Assembly (NCBI GenBank): GCA_946902875.1 | Contig: OX336349.1 | Coordinates: 9,199,891-9,263,890, forward strand | DNA length: 64,000 bases | Reading direction: 5' to 3' | Source: Nematopogon swammerdamellus | Lineage: Eukaryota; Arthropoda; Insecta; Lepidoptera; Adelidae | Part shown: positions 1 to 8,894 of the stretch, piece by piece | Layout of the letters: every line of letters begins with the position of its first letter | Position numbering within the stretch: the stretch's first letter is position 1 | Notes under the pieces: model-generated | Databases searched by the model: none | Seen by the model: only the letters and a program-made list of their open reading frames with translations | What the model was told of the DNA's origin: nothing | Translations under genes and position numbers: made by a program

Positions 1-411
1 AGTACCAGGGCAGCACAAATTGGAAGGAGGTTACTCGTACCATAATATATTAAGCGCATCTGGCCATTCCCGGTAGTCTTACCACTTTATGACGTTATCA
101 CGTAAAACTATCGTCCGTAAACCGACTTTACAGACAACCAATTTTATTTATGTTCCGTTAAGCGAGTTACGAGTCTTCTTTATCTTGCAGTGTGAGTAGT
201 TAAAATGGTTTTCGTTTATGCATATACTTGAAAATGAAGAATATTAATTTTGTTTTTTTTTTGACAATTTTTGTAAATTTATTAAAATTAGAAGCTACCA
301 ATCCTTGACTACTCGTGTGCTAGGACAAATGATAGATCTCGTCGAGATGGGATAAATGATACTGTGCAGAGCAGGAGGGCGAAGTTATTCCTACCCCCAG
401 AATTGTTTTTT
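1..411. other. Left-edge non-coding stretch
   Basis: AT-rich sequence with no open frame worth calling and no recognisable RNA gene. It ends where the tandem-duplicated block begins. Confidence 0.4.
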
Positions 412-446
412 ATTGATATTACTTTTAATATTCATAATAGGCGTAC

Positions 447-590
447 AGTACCTAAAGTTAAAGGTTCACTGTAAGAAATCTCTGTAAGGGATAAGTCCGC
501 CTTTGCACCTTATGTAAATTTTCCAGTGTATTTGTTACTGTTTAATGTTTACTGGAGCAATAAAGAATTTTCTATCTATCTATCTACCTA
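447..590 (+). mobile_element. LINE 3' end with (TCTA)n tail
   Basis: A 3'-truncated-style fragment ending in 'GGAGCAATAAAGAATTTTC' followed by TCTA repeats. The same 3' end recurs at about 29570-29740 and 32880-33090, which marks a family of 5'-truncated non-LTR retrotransposon copies that end in a short tandem repeat, not poly(A). It interrupts copy 1 of the duplicated block. Confidence 0.65.
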
Positions 591-1077
591 TGTCAGACGC
601 CGCGTACTGAAGGCGTAAAAGACGCTCATTCGCACGCGCACAGCGCCAGTGAGCCGCCAGTCAGTATCACTCTCTCTTGCTACCTCAGACTACTACGTTA
701 CAATGTAATTAATTACACAATAAATATGCTCTTTTTAGCTCACTGACCAGAGGCCGACTAATCGCTTCTTATAGCTCACAGTCAGCACGCTCACAGTCGG
801 CGACCTACTACGCTTATATTTGAATACGCCCTAAAAGTCATTTTCAATGTACCCGAAGGTCATGTAATGCATGAGATGTGTGAATTTTTTTGTATTGATA
901 TTACTTCTAATATTCATAAAATAGGCGTACAGTATGCCCGGTGCTGCGTACGGAAGGCGTAAAAGCCGCTCACTCGCACGCACACAGCGCCAGTGAGCCG
1001 GCAGTCAGTATCGCTCTCTCTGGCCACGTCAGACTGTAATTGTTGTCACAATGTAATTGTAATTACACAATACATAT

Positions 1078-2121
1078 CTGCTATGCTAGGAAGTATATGC
1101 AAAACTCTACTCTTCATTCCGATATTCACCAGCATGACACTAGGAGTAAAAATAATATTCAAATTACGAAGCACAGATCATCTAAAATGTCGAAAAGTTT
1201 TGTTTGTAATAGTATTAGATTATATAATAAAATACCCGAAGAGGTAAAAAATCTTAATGATACTTTGTTTAAGAAACACTTAAAATCTACCCTTGCAAAG
1301 AAAGCCTACTACACTGTAAAGGAGGCCTTAGCTGATAAATTCATATCTTGAGGTTCTGACTGCATAATTAGTTAATACTTGACTAGGTACCATTTGTACC
1401 TCAATAATTATATTAACCCATATTGACAACATTATATTTAGGTAATTTTAATTTAGGTAGTTTTAGTTTTTATGTTGTTTGTTTTAAGTTTAGGTAATTT
1501 TAATTTAGGTAGTTTTAGTTTATATTTGTGATCTAATATTAAAACTAATACATGTAATAAATACATGTTCCATATTGACAACTTGATACTTCAAGTATGA
1601 TAATATTTTATTATATATAAACATAAATATATACCTACATATATATTTATATTTTTTGTTTTTGACAATTGTATTTTTTACAAACAATATTAACTCTTGA
1701 CTAGGTACCATTAGTACCTCAACTTTATTGACTCATTGACAACTTGATACTTCAAGTATCTTAAATATTCATATATTTTAATTTTTTTATTTTTGACAAT
1801 ATGTATAATTATGTTGATACAAATTACGTATCAAAGTTTGACAAAGGCTCTTTACACCTGATTCACTTAATTAATAAGTCTTTATAGTCAGAACTCTCAG
1901 CAAAATTGTTAATCTTGCTCTCAAGCTGTGTTTTAGATAGACTGTGGGCGGTGTTATTATGTGGCTAGTCACTAAATAATTGTAAAAATATTTTTTTAAA
2001 AATACCCTGCGAACTTTCTTGTCAGTTCTTCTTCGTGGGTGTAATCGAACCGGATAGAACAAATTGTGACAAGTTCGAGCGCAGTCTAACTGCCATATGA
2101 ATGATCAATAAACAATACAAT
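1078..2121 (+). pseudogene. 5'-truncated LINE copy with RT C-terminal relic
   Basis: An open stretch to 1351 encodes the last part of a non-LTR reverse-transcriptase protein (HSDIHQHDTRSKNN, then SFVCNSIRLYNKIPEEV and KKAYYTVKEAL). It is closely similar in pattern to the C-terminus of the minus-strand LINE at 43.2-47.1 kb (NSFICNSVKLYNKLPESIK in another frame there), so both belong to one family. The 3' UTR contains two copies of 'TTGACAACTTGATACTTC' (near 1575 and 1738) and ends in an AATAC-rich tail. An 11-bp direct repeat, ACAATACATAT, flanks the insert at 1067-1077 and 2122-2132, which I read as the target-site duplication. The same 3' end recurs at about 36020-36090. Confidence 0.75.
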
Positions 2122-2163
2122 ACAATACATATGCTCCTTTTAGCTCACTGACCAGAGGCCGAC

Positions 2164-2357
2164 AATATTTTATTTTTTTTTGTAGTCCGGTATGGATGGG
2201 CCGGATATGAGTCCGAGGGGCCAAAGCGCATGCTCCGACCAGCCAATTTCACCTCCGAGAAGGTAGGTGCCATACCGGAGACTTCCCTGGATTGCTGGCT
2301 ATACTGGACTAGAGGAGAACACAACCGACGTTGCTATGCGGCCATCCTACATCCAGT
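2164..2357 (-). mobile_element. Short SINE copy (194 bp)
   Basis: Inserted into duplicated-block copy 2 between 'GAGGCCGAC' and 'TAATCGC', which are contiguous in copy 1 (750-765). Read on the minus strand it starts with AGTACTGGATGTAGGATGG and ends with a poly(A)-like run. A second copy lies in plus orientation at 54208-54395, sharing the CAGTACTGGATGTAAGATGG start and a central TCCAGTCCAGTATAGCCAGC section. The empty site in copy 1 makes the insertion boundaries unusually clear. Confidence 0.65.
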
Positions 2358-2750
2358 ACTAATCGCTTCTTATAGCTCACAGTCAGCACGCTCACAGTCG
2401 GCAACTCACTATACGCTTATATTTGAATACGCCCTATAAGTAATTTTCAATGTACCCGAAGCTCATCTAGGGCATGAGATCTGTGAATGTTTAACTTATT
2501 TTTGATAATTTGTGGTATGCTTTCGTTTTTTTTTAATCTATAACTACTAAAAGTAATAAATGTGTAAATTTGTAATTGGTGTTTTGTAAGTATATTTGCA
2601 TGTGCAATGGCAACTCTGGCTGTCAACCAAGGCGGTCGCGCCAAAATTTTCTCCGTGATTTTTTCTCGGTTATTAAATCAAATAAGTAAGTTTTTCCTAT
2701 TTATTACGTTGTAAACGATCCACGTCGGTGCAGAAACCTGTGCCACAATA

Positions 2751-3884
2751 ATGTCGGCAGTGCGAGAGTGTGGCGGATGCAAAAAACCGCTCCAGACTGG
2801 GGAACGCCAAATAGCGTGCTCCGAGTGCGCGTCGCAATTTCACGCAGAATGTGTGAACTCCTCCCTTCGCACACGCGCTACACGTGACACCTGGATATGT
2901 CCCCAGTGCTTCACCTCGAAGCGGAGAGCTGGGAACAACACCGACACTCCCGTGAGGAACACGACGGCGGCGCATTCTTCAACACTTACGGATCGTTCGC
3001 CGGACGCCTGTGCCGAGGACAACTTCGTGGTCAAAACATTGAAGATATCTACGGCGAAGCAACCGCAAGCAGACCAAGGTGTTCGTCAAAAACACGCTGA
3101 TGAAATCGACGACTTCAGTACGACCATCCGAGCCGCTAGAAAGGAAATCGCCAACTTCCAAGCATCGCTGGAGGACTGTCAAAACCGTCTGAAGGGCTTC
3201 AACCAGCAGCTCGACACGATGGAGCTGCGCCTGCAGAGGCTGGAAGAGCGAGACAAGACGATAGACAACCTACAGGTGAGGGTGCATCGCCTTGAGCTTG
3301 AACTAAATTCACGTGAACAACAAGACATGCTAAACGATGTGGAGATTGCGGGAGTCACGGAACAGCCGGGTGAAAATCTCGGCCACGTTGTATCTGTCAT
3401 CGCCTCAAAACTTGGAGTGGCACTCGACGAGAAGGACGTCGTCTTCACCAACAGAGTGGGGCCCCGACGCAGCAATTCCGGAGACGGGCGACCCCGAGCC
3501 TTTGTTGTGCGACTCAGTCGTAGAGCGGTAAGAAACCAACTCCTAAAGGCGGCCAGAGTGCGACGTGGTATAAACACCGATGACATCCAGATCGCTGGCG
3601 CGAAAAACCCTATATATCTAAATGAGAGGCTAAGCAAGCAGAACAGAAATCTTTATTACGCTACACGTACCTACGCAAAGACACATAACTTTCGCTATGT
3701 ATGGACCCGATATGGACGTGTGTACGTCCGTCGAGAGGCTGGAGCACCTGCGATGCGCGTCGACAGCGAAGCAGAGCTCCTGCGCATTATGGGAAGCCTT
3801 GCAGCAGACGTCGACACATCGGCCCAACCGGACGACAGCAGTACGAGGACGACAACAACGGCCCATAGAATCTCCCACCGTTGA
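2751..3884 (+). CDS. LINE ORF1: PHD-finger, coiled coil and FP-like domain protein
   Basis: A 377-residue protein with three parts. Residues about 5-55 form a C4HC3 PHD-type zinc finger (CGGCKK, then CSEC..QFHAEC, then WICPQC). Residues about 115-200 are a coiled coil rich in Glu, Arg and Leu. The C-terminal half (about 200-355), with INTDDIQIAG, PIYLNERLSKQNRNLYY and FRYVWTRYGRVYVRR, matches the pattern of the RNA-binding/chaperone part of LINE ORF1 proteins. In insects that part is related to the baculovirus FP25K fold. The expected role is to coat the element's RNA in the retrotransposition particle. The ATG at 2751 gives the PHD finger immediately, as usual for this group. This is a retrotransposon protein, not a viral insertion, because ORF2 follows in the same orientation. 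Confidence 0.85.
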   Translation: MSAVRECGGCKKPLQTGERQIACSECASQFHAECVNSSLRTRATRDTWICPQCFTSKRRAGNNTDTPVRNTTAAHSSTLTDRSPDACAEDNFVVKTLKISTAKQPQADQGVRQKHADEIDDFSTTIRAARKEIANFQASLEDCQNRLKGFNQQLDTMELRLQRLEERDKTIDNLQVRVHRLELELNSREQQDMLNDVEIAGVTEQPGENLGHVVSVIASKLGVALDEKDVVFTNRVGPRRSNSGDGRPRAFVVRLSRRAVRNQLLKAARVRRGINTDDIQIAGAKNPIYLNERLSKQNRNLYYATRTYAKTHNFRYVWTRYGRVYVRREAGAPAMRVDSEAELLRIMGSLAADVDTSAQPDDSSTRTTTTAHRISHR

Positions 3885-4544
3885 AACAAATACGCTCTTC
3901 TCAGTATGGATCTGTCTCTGCATTATGTCTATCTATATACTACTATGTTGCCTCAAACTTTGTAATACGATATATACAACTGCAACAATCCTCTTAAAGA
4001 TAGAATGTGAACGATACTATGCCTATTACAACTACAAATACTATAAACGTGTCTTACCTATAAACGTGTCTTACCTACTTATAATTCCACTTCTATATGT
4101 TAGCCTTATAAACTTATTACTTATAAATGTGTCTCATCTACTCATAATCTCACTTCTATCTGTAAGTCTTATAAATGTGTATTACCTACTTATACTCTTG
4201 CTTCTCTCTGTAAGTCTACAAACAACAAAAATGATGGTCTTTCTGATCTATTATTTAGCTATTAAAAAACTATCTCATACTGGTCTCCTCGCTCTTAACA
4301 TGTGTTATGCCTACAATGTCGCAAGAAAATATGAAAATCTAGGGATGTATTGTGTACTATTGAAAACTAAAATGTTATGCGATGAATCACGGAATGAAAA
4401 ATCACTTAAATATAAATGTGATTTAGGGCTATTCTGTAATCCCTCCGCTTTGTCTATCATTATATACGCCACATACACCATGTCAGCGCACTGGTACTTG
4501 CAAGTACTGCAACACCTAATACTTATGTACCCCATACGCTTGAG

Positions 4545-7505
4545 ATGTCATCCTTAGAAAACACTGATGAGCTATACTTAGATATTGATACCGTAGCGAA
4601 TGGTGCACTGCACGTGGTGGACGATCCGTCAATGTGTAAAAAATATTTATTGAATAATAAGGGTTTATCTATACTACATATAAACATTCGAAGCATAAAT
4701 GCTAATTATGATTCCTTTACTGTATTTCTGAACCAAGCAGGATTTAATTTTGATATTATAGCACTTTCTGAATGTTGGATCGATAAATATTATATACCTA
4801 AAAATCTAGTTGGATACGATAACTATAACACTAAAGTAAATCTTAATCAAAATGATGGTGTCGTTGTATACACTAGATCACACTTAAATGCAATTGTTAC
4901 TGAAACACAAGTGAGTGGAGCCAGCTGTCTACGCATAAGCATCTCCGGAAAAATATTGATTTATTGCTTGTATAGGTCACCATCTGTGACAAATACGGAC
5001 GAATTCCTGATGTCACTTGACTCCGCTCTCAGCGATTCTGCGAATATTCCTTGTGTAGCTGTAGTGGGAGACATAAATATAGATATCAAGGGAAACAATA
5101 ACGACCGAAAATGTGACAACTACTTGTGCTTGATGTCAGAGCATGGATTAACTGCCGCTATTAACCAACCTACTCGCTTGAATAATTGTCTAGATCACAT
5201 CATGATTAAGTCAAGGGGTGCTTACACCGCCGTTATCTGTCATACTGCAATAACTGACCATTTTCCAGTTATGGCAAGTATAACTGACAATCCTATCTTA
5301 AACAAAGTAAATAAACATAAAACATTTAATAAAATAAACTATGAAGCATTAGGAAATGATTTAAAAAATACAGACTGGTCACCTCTATACAATATTTTGA
5401 ACACCAATTCTGCAGCAGACTACTTCTGCGACGTACTCAATGAAAACATAAAAACAAACACCAAACTATGTACAGTACGCAAAAAAATTATAAAAAGCTG
5501 GATCACAGTGGGTCTACTTAAATGTATTAAAAAAAGAGACAAACTACATAAAAAAACCAGGTCGGACCCATGCAACGTTGAATTACAAAGACAGTACAAA
5601 ATATATAGGAACACATGCAAAAAAGCTATCAAAACAGCAAGGCAACTGCACTACCAAAAGGAGTTAGAACAGAATAATAAGAACCCCAAGAAAACTTGGG
5701 AGATTATTAAAGATATTGCTCATATAAAAAACACAAAAGATTCTAAGCTATTGCAGCTTTTGGCGGAGACCGGTGGTGGCGGCAACACTTTGGATAGGAT
5801 AAACGAGCACTTTGTAACAGTAGGTCAAAACCTGGCCAACAGAACCATTAATGACCTAGGTACTACTGAAGAAAATCTAACAAATAACATGTCTACAGAA
5901 CATTGGTTCCAGCGCTCATTCTTCTTCTATCCTACTAACGAGCTTGAAGTAGATAAAATAATTGAACAACTAAATAACAGAAGTGCCCCTGGAGCTGATT
6001 CAATAACTCCAATATGTCTAAAGTCCATTAAATCACATATAGTGAAACCTTTATCATACATATACAACATGAGCATGTGTACGGGTGTATTTCCCAAAGC
6101 GTACAAAGAGGCAATAGTATGTCCTATATATAAGGGTGGTGACAGCTCTATTCTAACTAATTATAGACCAATATCACTTCTAAGCACTCTTTCTAAAATT
6201 TTTGAGAAATTAATTGCAAAGAGGTTAGTGTCATACCTTGAAAATAACTCCCTTTACTCTAATAATCAATTCGGCTTCCGGGCATCTAGATCCACAGAAG
6301 ATGCAGTGTCGGAACTTACAGGGCATGTTACTAAAGAACTTGATAACGGCAACCTATGTATAGGAGTATTTCTTGATCTTGCTAAAGCTTTCGACACGGT
6401 GTCTATTCCAATATTGTTAAAAAAACTAGAAGTCATTGGTATTCGCGGTGTTGCTCTGTCCTGGTTCCAAGATTATCTTACTAGCAGAGTTCAAAGAGTT
6501 AGGGCAAATAGTGAATTGAGCGAACCACGAAATTGTACTTATGGCGTTCCTCAAGGCAGCGTACTGGGGCCCTTATTGTTTTTGATATATATTAATAACC
6601 TGTGCAACCTCAGCCTACCAAATGCTAAAATATTAACATTTGCCGATGACACAGCTATAATTTTTACTGGAAGAGATTGGCAGAGTGTTAAAAAGGATGC
6701 TGAAAATGGGTTAAGAGTTATAAAGACCTGGCTAGAAAATAACTTACTAACACTCAATGCTTCCAAAACCAAGTATTTATGCTTCACAATAGATAAACGG
6801 AAACAACCGGATTGCAATTTCACTATTCAGCTTCACAAGTGTAAACAAAATAATTCATGCAACTGCGAGACTCTCGAAAGAGTATCAGTTATTAAATATC
6901 TTGGAATTATGGTAGATCAACATCTTTGCTGGAAGCAACACATCGGTGCTCTGACATCACGTATAAGACGATTGATCTATTTTTTCAAAACAGTTCGTAG
7001 TGTCCTTGGACTAAATCTACTTAAATGTGTATATTATGCTTTGTGTCAATCTCTACTATTGTACTGTATAACTATTTGGGGTGGGGCTGCTGAATGCAAT
7101 ATTATAGCTTTAGAAAGAGCTCACAGAGCAGTTCTCAGAGTTATGCTCGGTAAACCCTATCGTTTCCCAACTGAACAATTATATCGGGAATGTAAATTTC
7201 TCTCACTTCGGCAATTGTTTATTAAAGCAGTACTAGAAAAGTATCACAAAATTGGAAATCCAATGGAGTATGCAACACACAAACACCAAACGAGAAGTAA
7301 AATTTACAAAAATATTAAAGTCCCCACTGTTAGTACTAGCTTTGCCCAAAAATGTCATACATTTATCGGACCCTACTTGACCAATAAATTAGATTATCCT
7401 ATTAGAAAAATTGCTAAAAAATATCTATTTAAAAAACAAGTATATTCCTGGCTACTAACTATTGGACTTAAAAAATCAAATGAACTATTGAACATAATGG
7501 TGTAG
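4545..7505 (+). CDS. LINE ORF2: APE endonuclease plus reverse transcriptase
   Basis: A 986-residue polyprotein. The endonuclease (about residues 40-245) shows HINIRSI, ALSECWI, YRSP, VVGDINIDI, CLDHI and the terminal ITDHFPV; these are the metal- and phosphate-binding motifs of the exonuclease III/APE fold. The reverse transcriptase (about 500-780) shows VCPIYKGGD, NYRPISLLS, QFGFR, GVFLDLAKAFDTV, YGVPQGSVLGPLLF and the catalytic FADD in place of the common YADD. A Cys-containing C-terminal region follows (about 860-960), ending with the family's HQTRSKIYKN and LTNKLDYPIRK segment. It would nick target DNA and copy the element's RNA at the nick. No stop or frameshift is visible. ORF1 ends 660 bp upstream, so internal translation initiation or reinitiation would be needed. 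Confidence 0.9.
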   Translation: MSSLENTDELYLDIDTVANGALHVVDDPSMCKKYLLNNKGLSILHINIRSINANYDSFTVFLNQAGFNFDIIALSECWIDKYYIPKNLVGYDNYNTKVNLNQNDGVVVYTRSHLNAIVTETQVSGASCLRISISGKILIYCLYRSPSVTNTDEFLMSLDSALSDSANIPCVAVVGDINIDIKGNNNDRKCDNYLCLMSEHGLTAAINQPTRLNNCLDHIMIKSRGAYTAVICHTAITDHFPVMASITDNPILNKVNKHKTFNKINYEALGNDLKNTDWSPLYNILNTNSAADYFCDVLNENIKTNTKLCTVRKKIIKSWITVGLLKCIKKRDKLHKKTRSDPCNVELQRQYKIYRNTCKKAIKTARQLHYQKELEQNNKNPKKTWEIIKDIAHIKNTKDSKLLQLLAETGGGGNTLDRINEHFVTVGQNLANRTINDLGTTEENLTNNMSTEHWFQRSFFFYPTNELEVDKIIEQLNNRSAPGADSITPICLKSIKSHIVKPLSYIYNMSMCTGVFPKAYKEAIVCPIYKGGDSSILTNYRPISLLSTLSKIFEKLIAKRLVSYLENNSLYSNNQFGFRASRSTEDAVSELTGHVTKELDNGNLCIGVFLDLAKAFDTVSIPILLKKLEVIGIRGVALSWFQDYLTSRVQRVRANSELSEPRNCTYGVPQGSVLGPLLFLIYINNLCNLSLPNAKILTFADDTAIIFTGRDWQSVKKDAENGLRVIKTWLENNLLTLNASKTKYLCFTIDKRKQPDCNFTIQLHKCKQNNSCNCETLERVSVIKYLGIMVDQHLCWKQHIGALTSRIRRLIYFFKTVRSVLGLNLLKCVYYALCQSLLLYCITIWGGAAECNIIALERAHRAVLRVMLGKPYRFPTEQLYRECKFLSLRQLFIKAVLEKYHKIGNPMEYATHKHQTRSKIYKNIKVPTVSTSFAQKCHTFIGPYLTNKLDYPIRKIAKKYLFKKQVYSWLLTIGLKKSNELLNIMV

Positions 7506-7784
7506 TGATGGTGGAAAGTATACTTATAAGACTGAATACTTAGGATAGGTACACAGGTACTGGCTGAGAAAGTTAAATAAATAATTTGTAAACTTCATTT
7601 TCTAAATGTATTTCTTTAAGTATTTTTTTTTCTTCTCTTTAATCTGTTGACAGCTACCTGCCCCCTGCAAGACAGCTCACGCTAGTGCAGAGGGCAGGGG
7701 TTGATACTAAACATGTTACAATGTAAAAACATTTATGCAAATAAACATCTTTATCTTTATCTTATCTTTATCTTTATGTATATA

Positions 7785-7935
7785 TTATCATAGGTGGACA
7801 GATGACCTAAAAAAGGTAGCCGGGAGTGGATGGATGAGAAGAGCGGAAGACCGCGTGTGGTGGCGTGCCTTGGGAGAGGCCTATGTCCAGCAGTGGATCG
7901 ATACAGGCTGATGATGATGATGATGATGATGATTA
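7785..7935 (+). mobile_element. RTE-like LINE/SINE 3' end with (GAT)n tail
   Basis: 'AGCCGGGAGTGGATGGATGAGAAG...GCGTGGTGGCGTGCCTTGGGA' ends in a run of ATG/GAT trinucleotides (7911-7934). An inverted copy sits at about 36308-36425. Trinucleotide tails of this type are characteristic of RTE-type elements and their SINE partners in Lepidoptera. Confidence 0.65.
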
Positions 7936-7994
7936 TCCTATGTAATGGCACTGTAATAGTTCCATTTCAAATAGTTCCAGTTCCAAATAGTTTA

Positions 7995-8312
7995 TACCGT
8001 GTGGGGCCGGTACTTTAAAAGAATAGCCCCACTGCATCTCTCCCCATGTATGTCGTAAAAAGCGACTAAGGGATATGACTCCCTTCATACATTACTAGGT
8101 GGTAGAGTCTAACCCGCCCGTGTTGGTACCACCGCACTGAATGAAAGGTCTTCCGTTTGTTTGTGTTTTCCGTCTACTTAGTTCAGTGTAGCCGGCACGA
8201 CCGAAGGGAAGCACTGACGTGGCACCAAGTTGACCCGGTGTTATGGGCTGACATCACGGATGTTGTAGGTGATGTAGCCAACCGTGTCAGTTTCCACAAA
8301 AAAAAAGAAGTT
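7995..8312 (+). mobile_element. SINE copy, 'GCCGGTACTTTAAAAG' head subfamily
   Basis: This starts with GTGTGGGGCCGGTACTTT, contains GTCGTAAAAAGCGACTAAGG, and ends with the family tail 'GACATCACGGATGTTGTAGG...CCAACCGTGTCAGTTTCCA' plus poly(A). The 3' half is shared with the 5S-headed copies (for example 26398-26768), but the 5' half differs. Two subfamilies that share a tail are therefore present. Sister copies of this head type lie at 29148-29472, 49258-49556 and 56974-57282. Confidence 0.8.
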
Positions 8313-8894
8313 TATCACAATAAATAAAATAAAAAATAAAATAGTTCGCATTCCACGTAATGTAATATTTTCAAGTTGTTGCGAACCATAGCATCATATA
8401 AAATTACTTTCGTTTTTGCCAACTCAAACCACTCTGCATTTCTCAATACAAAACCCAGCATTAAAACTAAGCATTATAACTCGCAATTTATGCTGTTCAT
8501 CAAATCAAAGCGAGAGCCAAATCATCAAATCAAACAGAAAAACATGAGGCTACCTATATATAATATCCTCCTGCCTTACAAATTTTTTTTTTGTCAACAT
8601 AATATTAACTACGTAGTGCTCAGATCGACACATAATGGATTTTTCAATCCCTACTACATATACTTAGGTAAATAAAAGGTTAAACAAAACATATGTATTC
8701 TGAATTCAATAATATATTTCACAATTCATTATTTAAACTTAACAATACCAATCTAAAGCTAACATAAAAAAGGATCAACTTTACAATATTTACTAGAGCT
8801 GAATTAAAAGTTGCAGCTACTGAAATCAGTCCGTCTTCACATATTTCCGATTCCGATTGAAATAAATCATTGTATGTATTTAACACAGCAAAAT
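8313..8894. other. 3' flank of the giant secreted-protein gene
   Basis: AT-rich, with no second coding region. It should contain the 3' UTR and cleavage site of the minus-strand gene, but no clear minus-strand AATAAA is visible; a variant AGTAAA occurs at about 8788-8793. Confidence 0.4.

Larger units (their letters stand above)
412..2490 (+). repeat. Tandem duplication of a ~340-bp unit, split by insertions
   Basis: Two direct copies of one unit can be followed. Copy 1 runs from about 412 to 892 and copy 2 from about 893 to 2490. Both open with a TATTGATATTACTT...AGGCGTACAGTA block (412-446 and 893-932). Both continue with a GCGTAC.GAAGGCGTAAAAG.CGCTCA section, and both end near a shared 'AATGTACCCGAAG.TCAT' section (847 and 2450). 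Without inserts each copy is about 340 bp. Copy 1 is interrupted by a LINE 3' end (447-590). Copy 2 is interrupted by a LINE relic (1078-2121) and a short SINE (2164-2357). The unit's identity is unknown; the copies differ by scattered substitutions, so the duplication is not recent. Confidence 0.75.
2600..7780 (+). mobile_element. Near-complete non-LTR retrotransposon (CR1/Jockey-like)
   Basis: The element has a 5' region, ORF1 (2751-3884), an inter-ORF spacer, ORF2 (4545-7505), and a 3' UTR ending in CTTTAT-type tandem repeats at about 7748-7779. Both ORFs are uninterrupted and all endonuclease and reverse-transcriptase motifs look intact, so this may be a recently active copy. The spacer (about 4040-4230) holds three to four imperfect copies of a roughly 60-bp block containing 'ATAAA.GTGTCTTACCTACT'. 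The exact 5' boundary and target duplication could not be fixed. Family naming is by architecture (PHD-type ORF1 plus APE-type endonuclease and RT), which fits the CR1/Jockey group. Confidence 0.8.

Noticed and set aside
2751..3884. An integrated baculovirus FP gene
   Set aside because: The FP-like part is joined to a PHD finger and followed by a LINE ORF2 in the same orientation, which is the known ORF1 layout of insect LINEs.
3697..4557. A 286-codon plus-strand frame bridging the LINE ORFs
   Set aside because: It overlaps the end of ORF1 in another frame and runs through low-complexity spacer sequence; no domain is visible.
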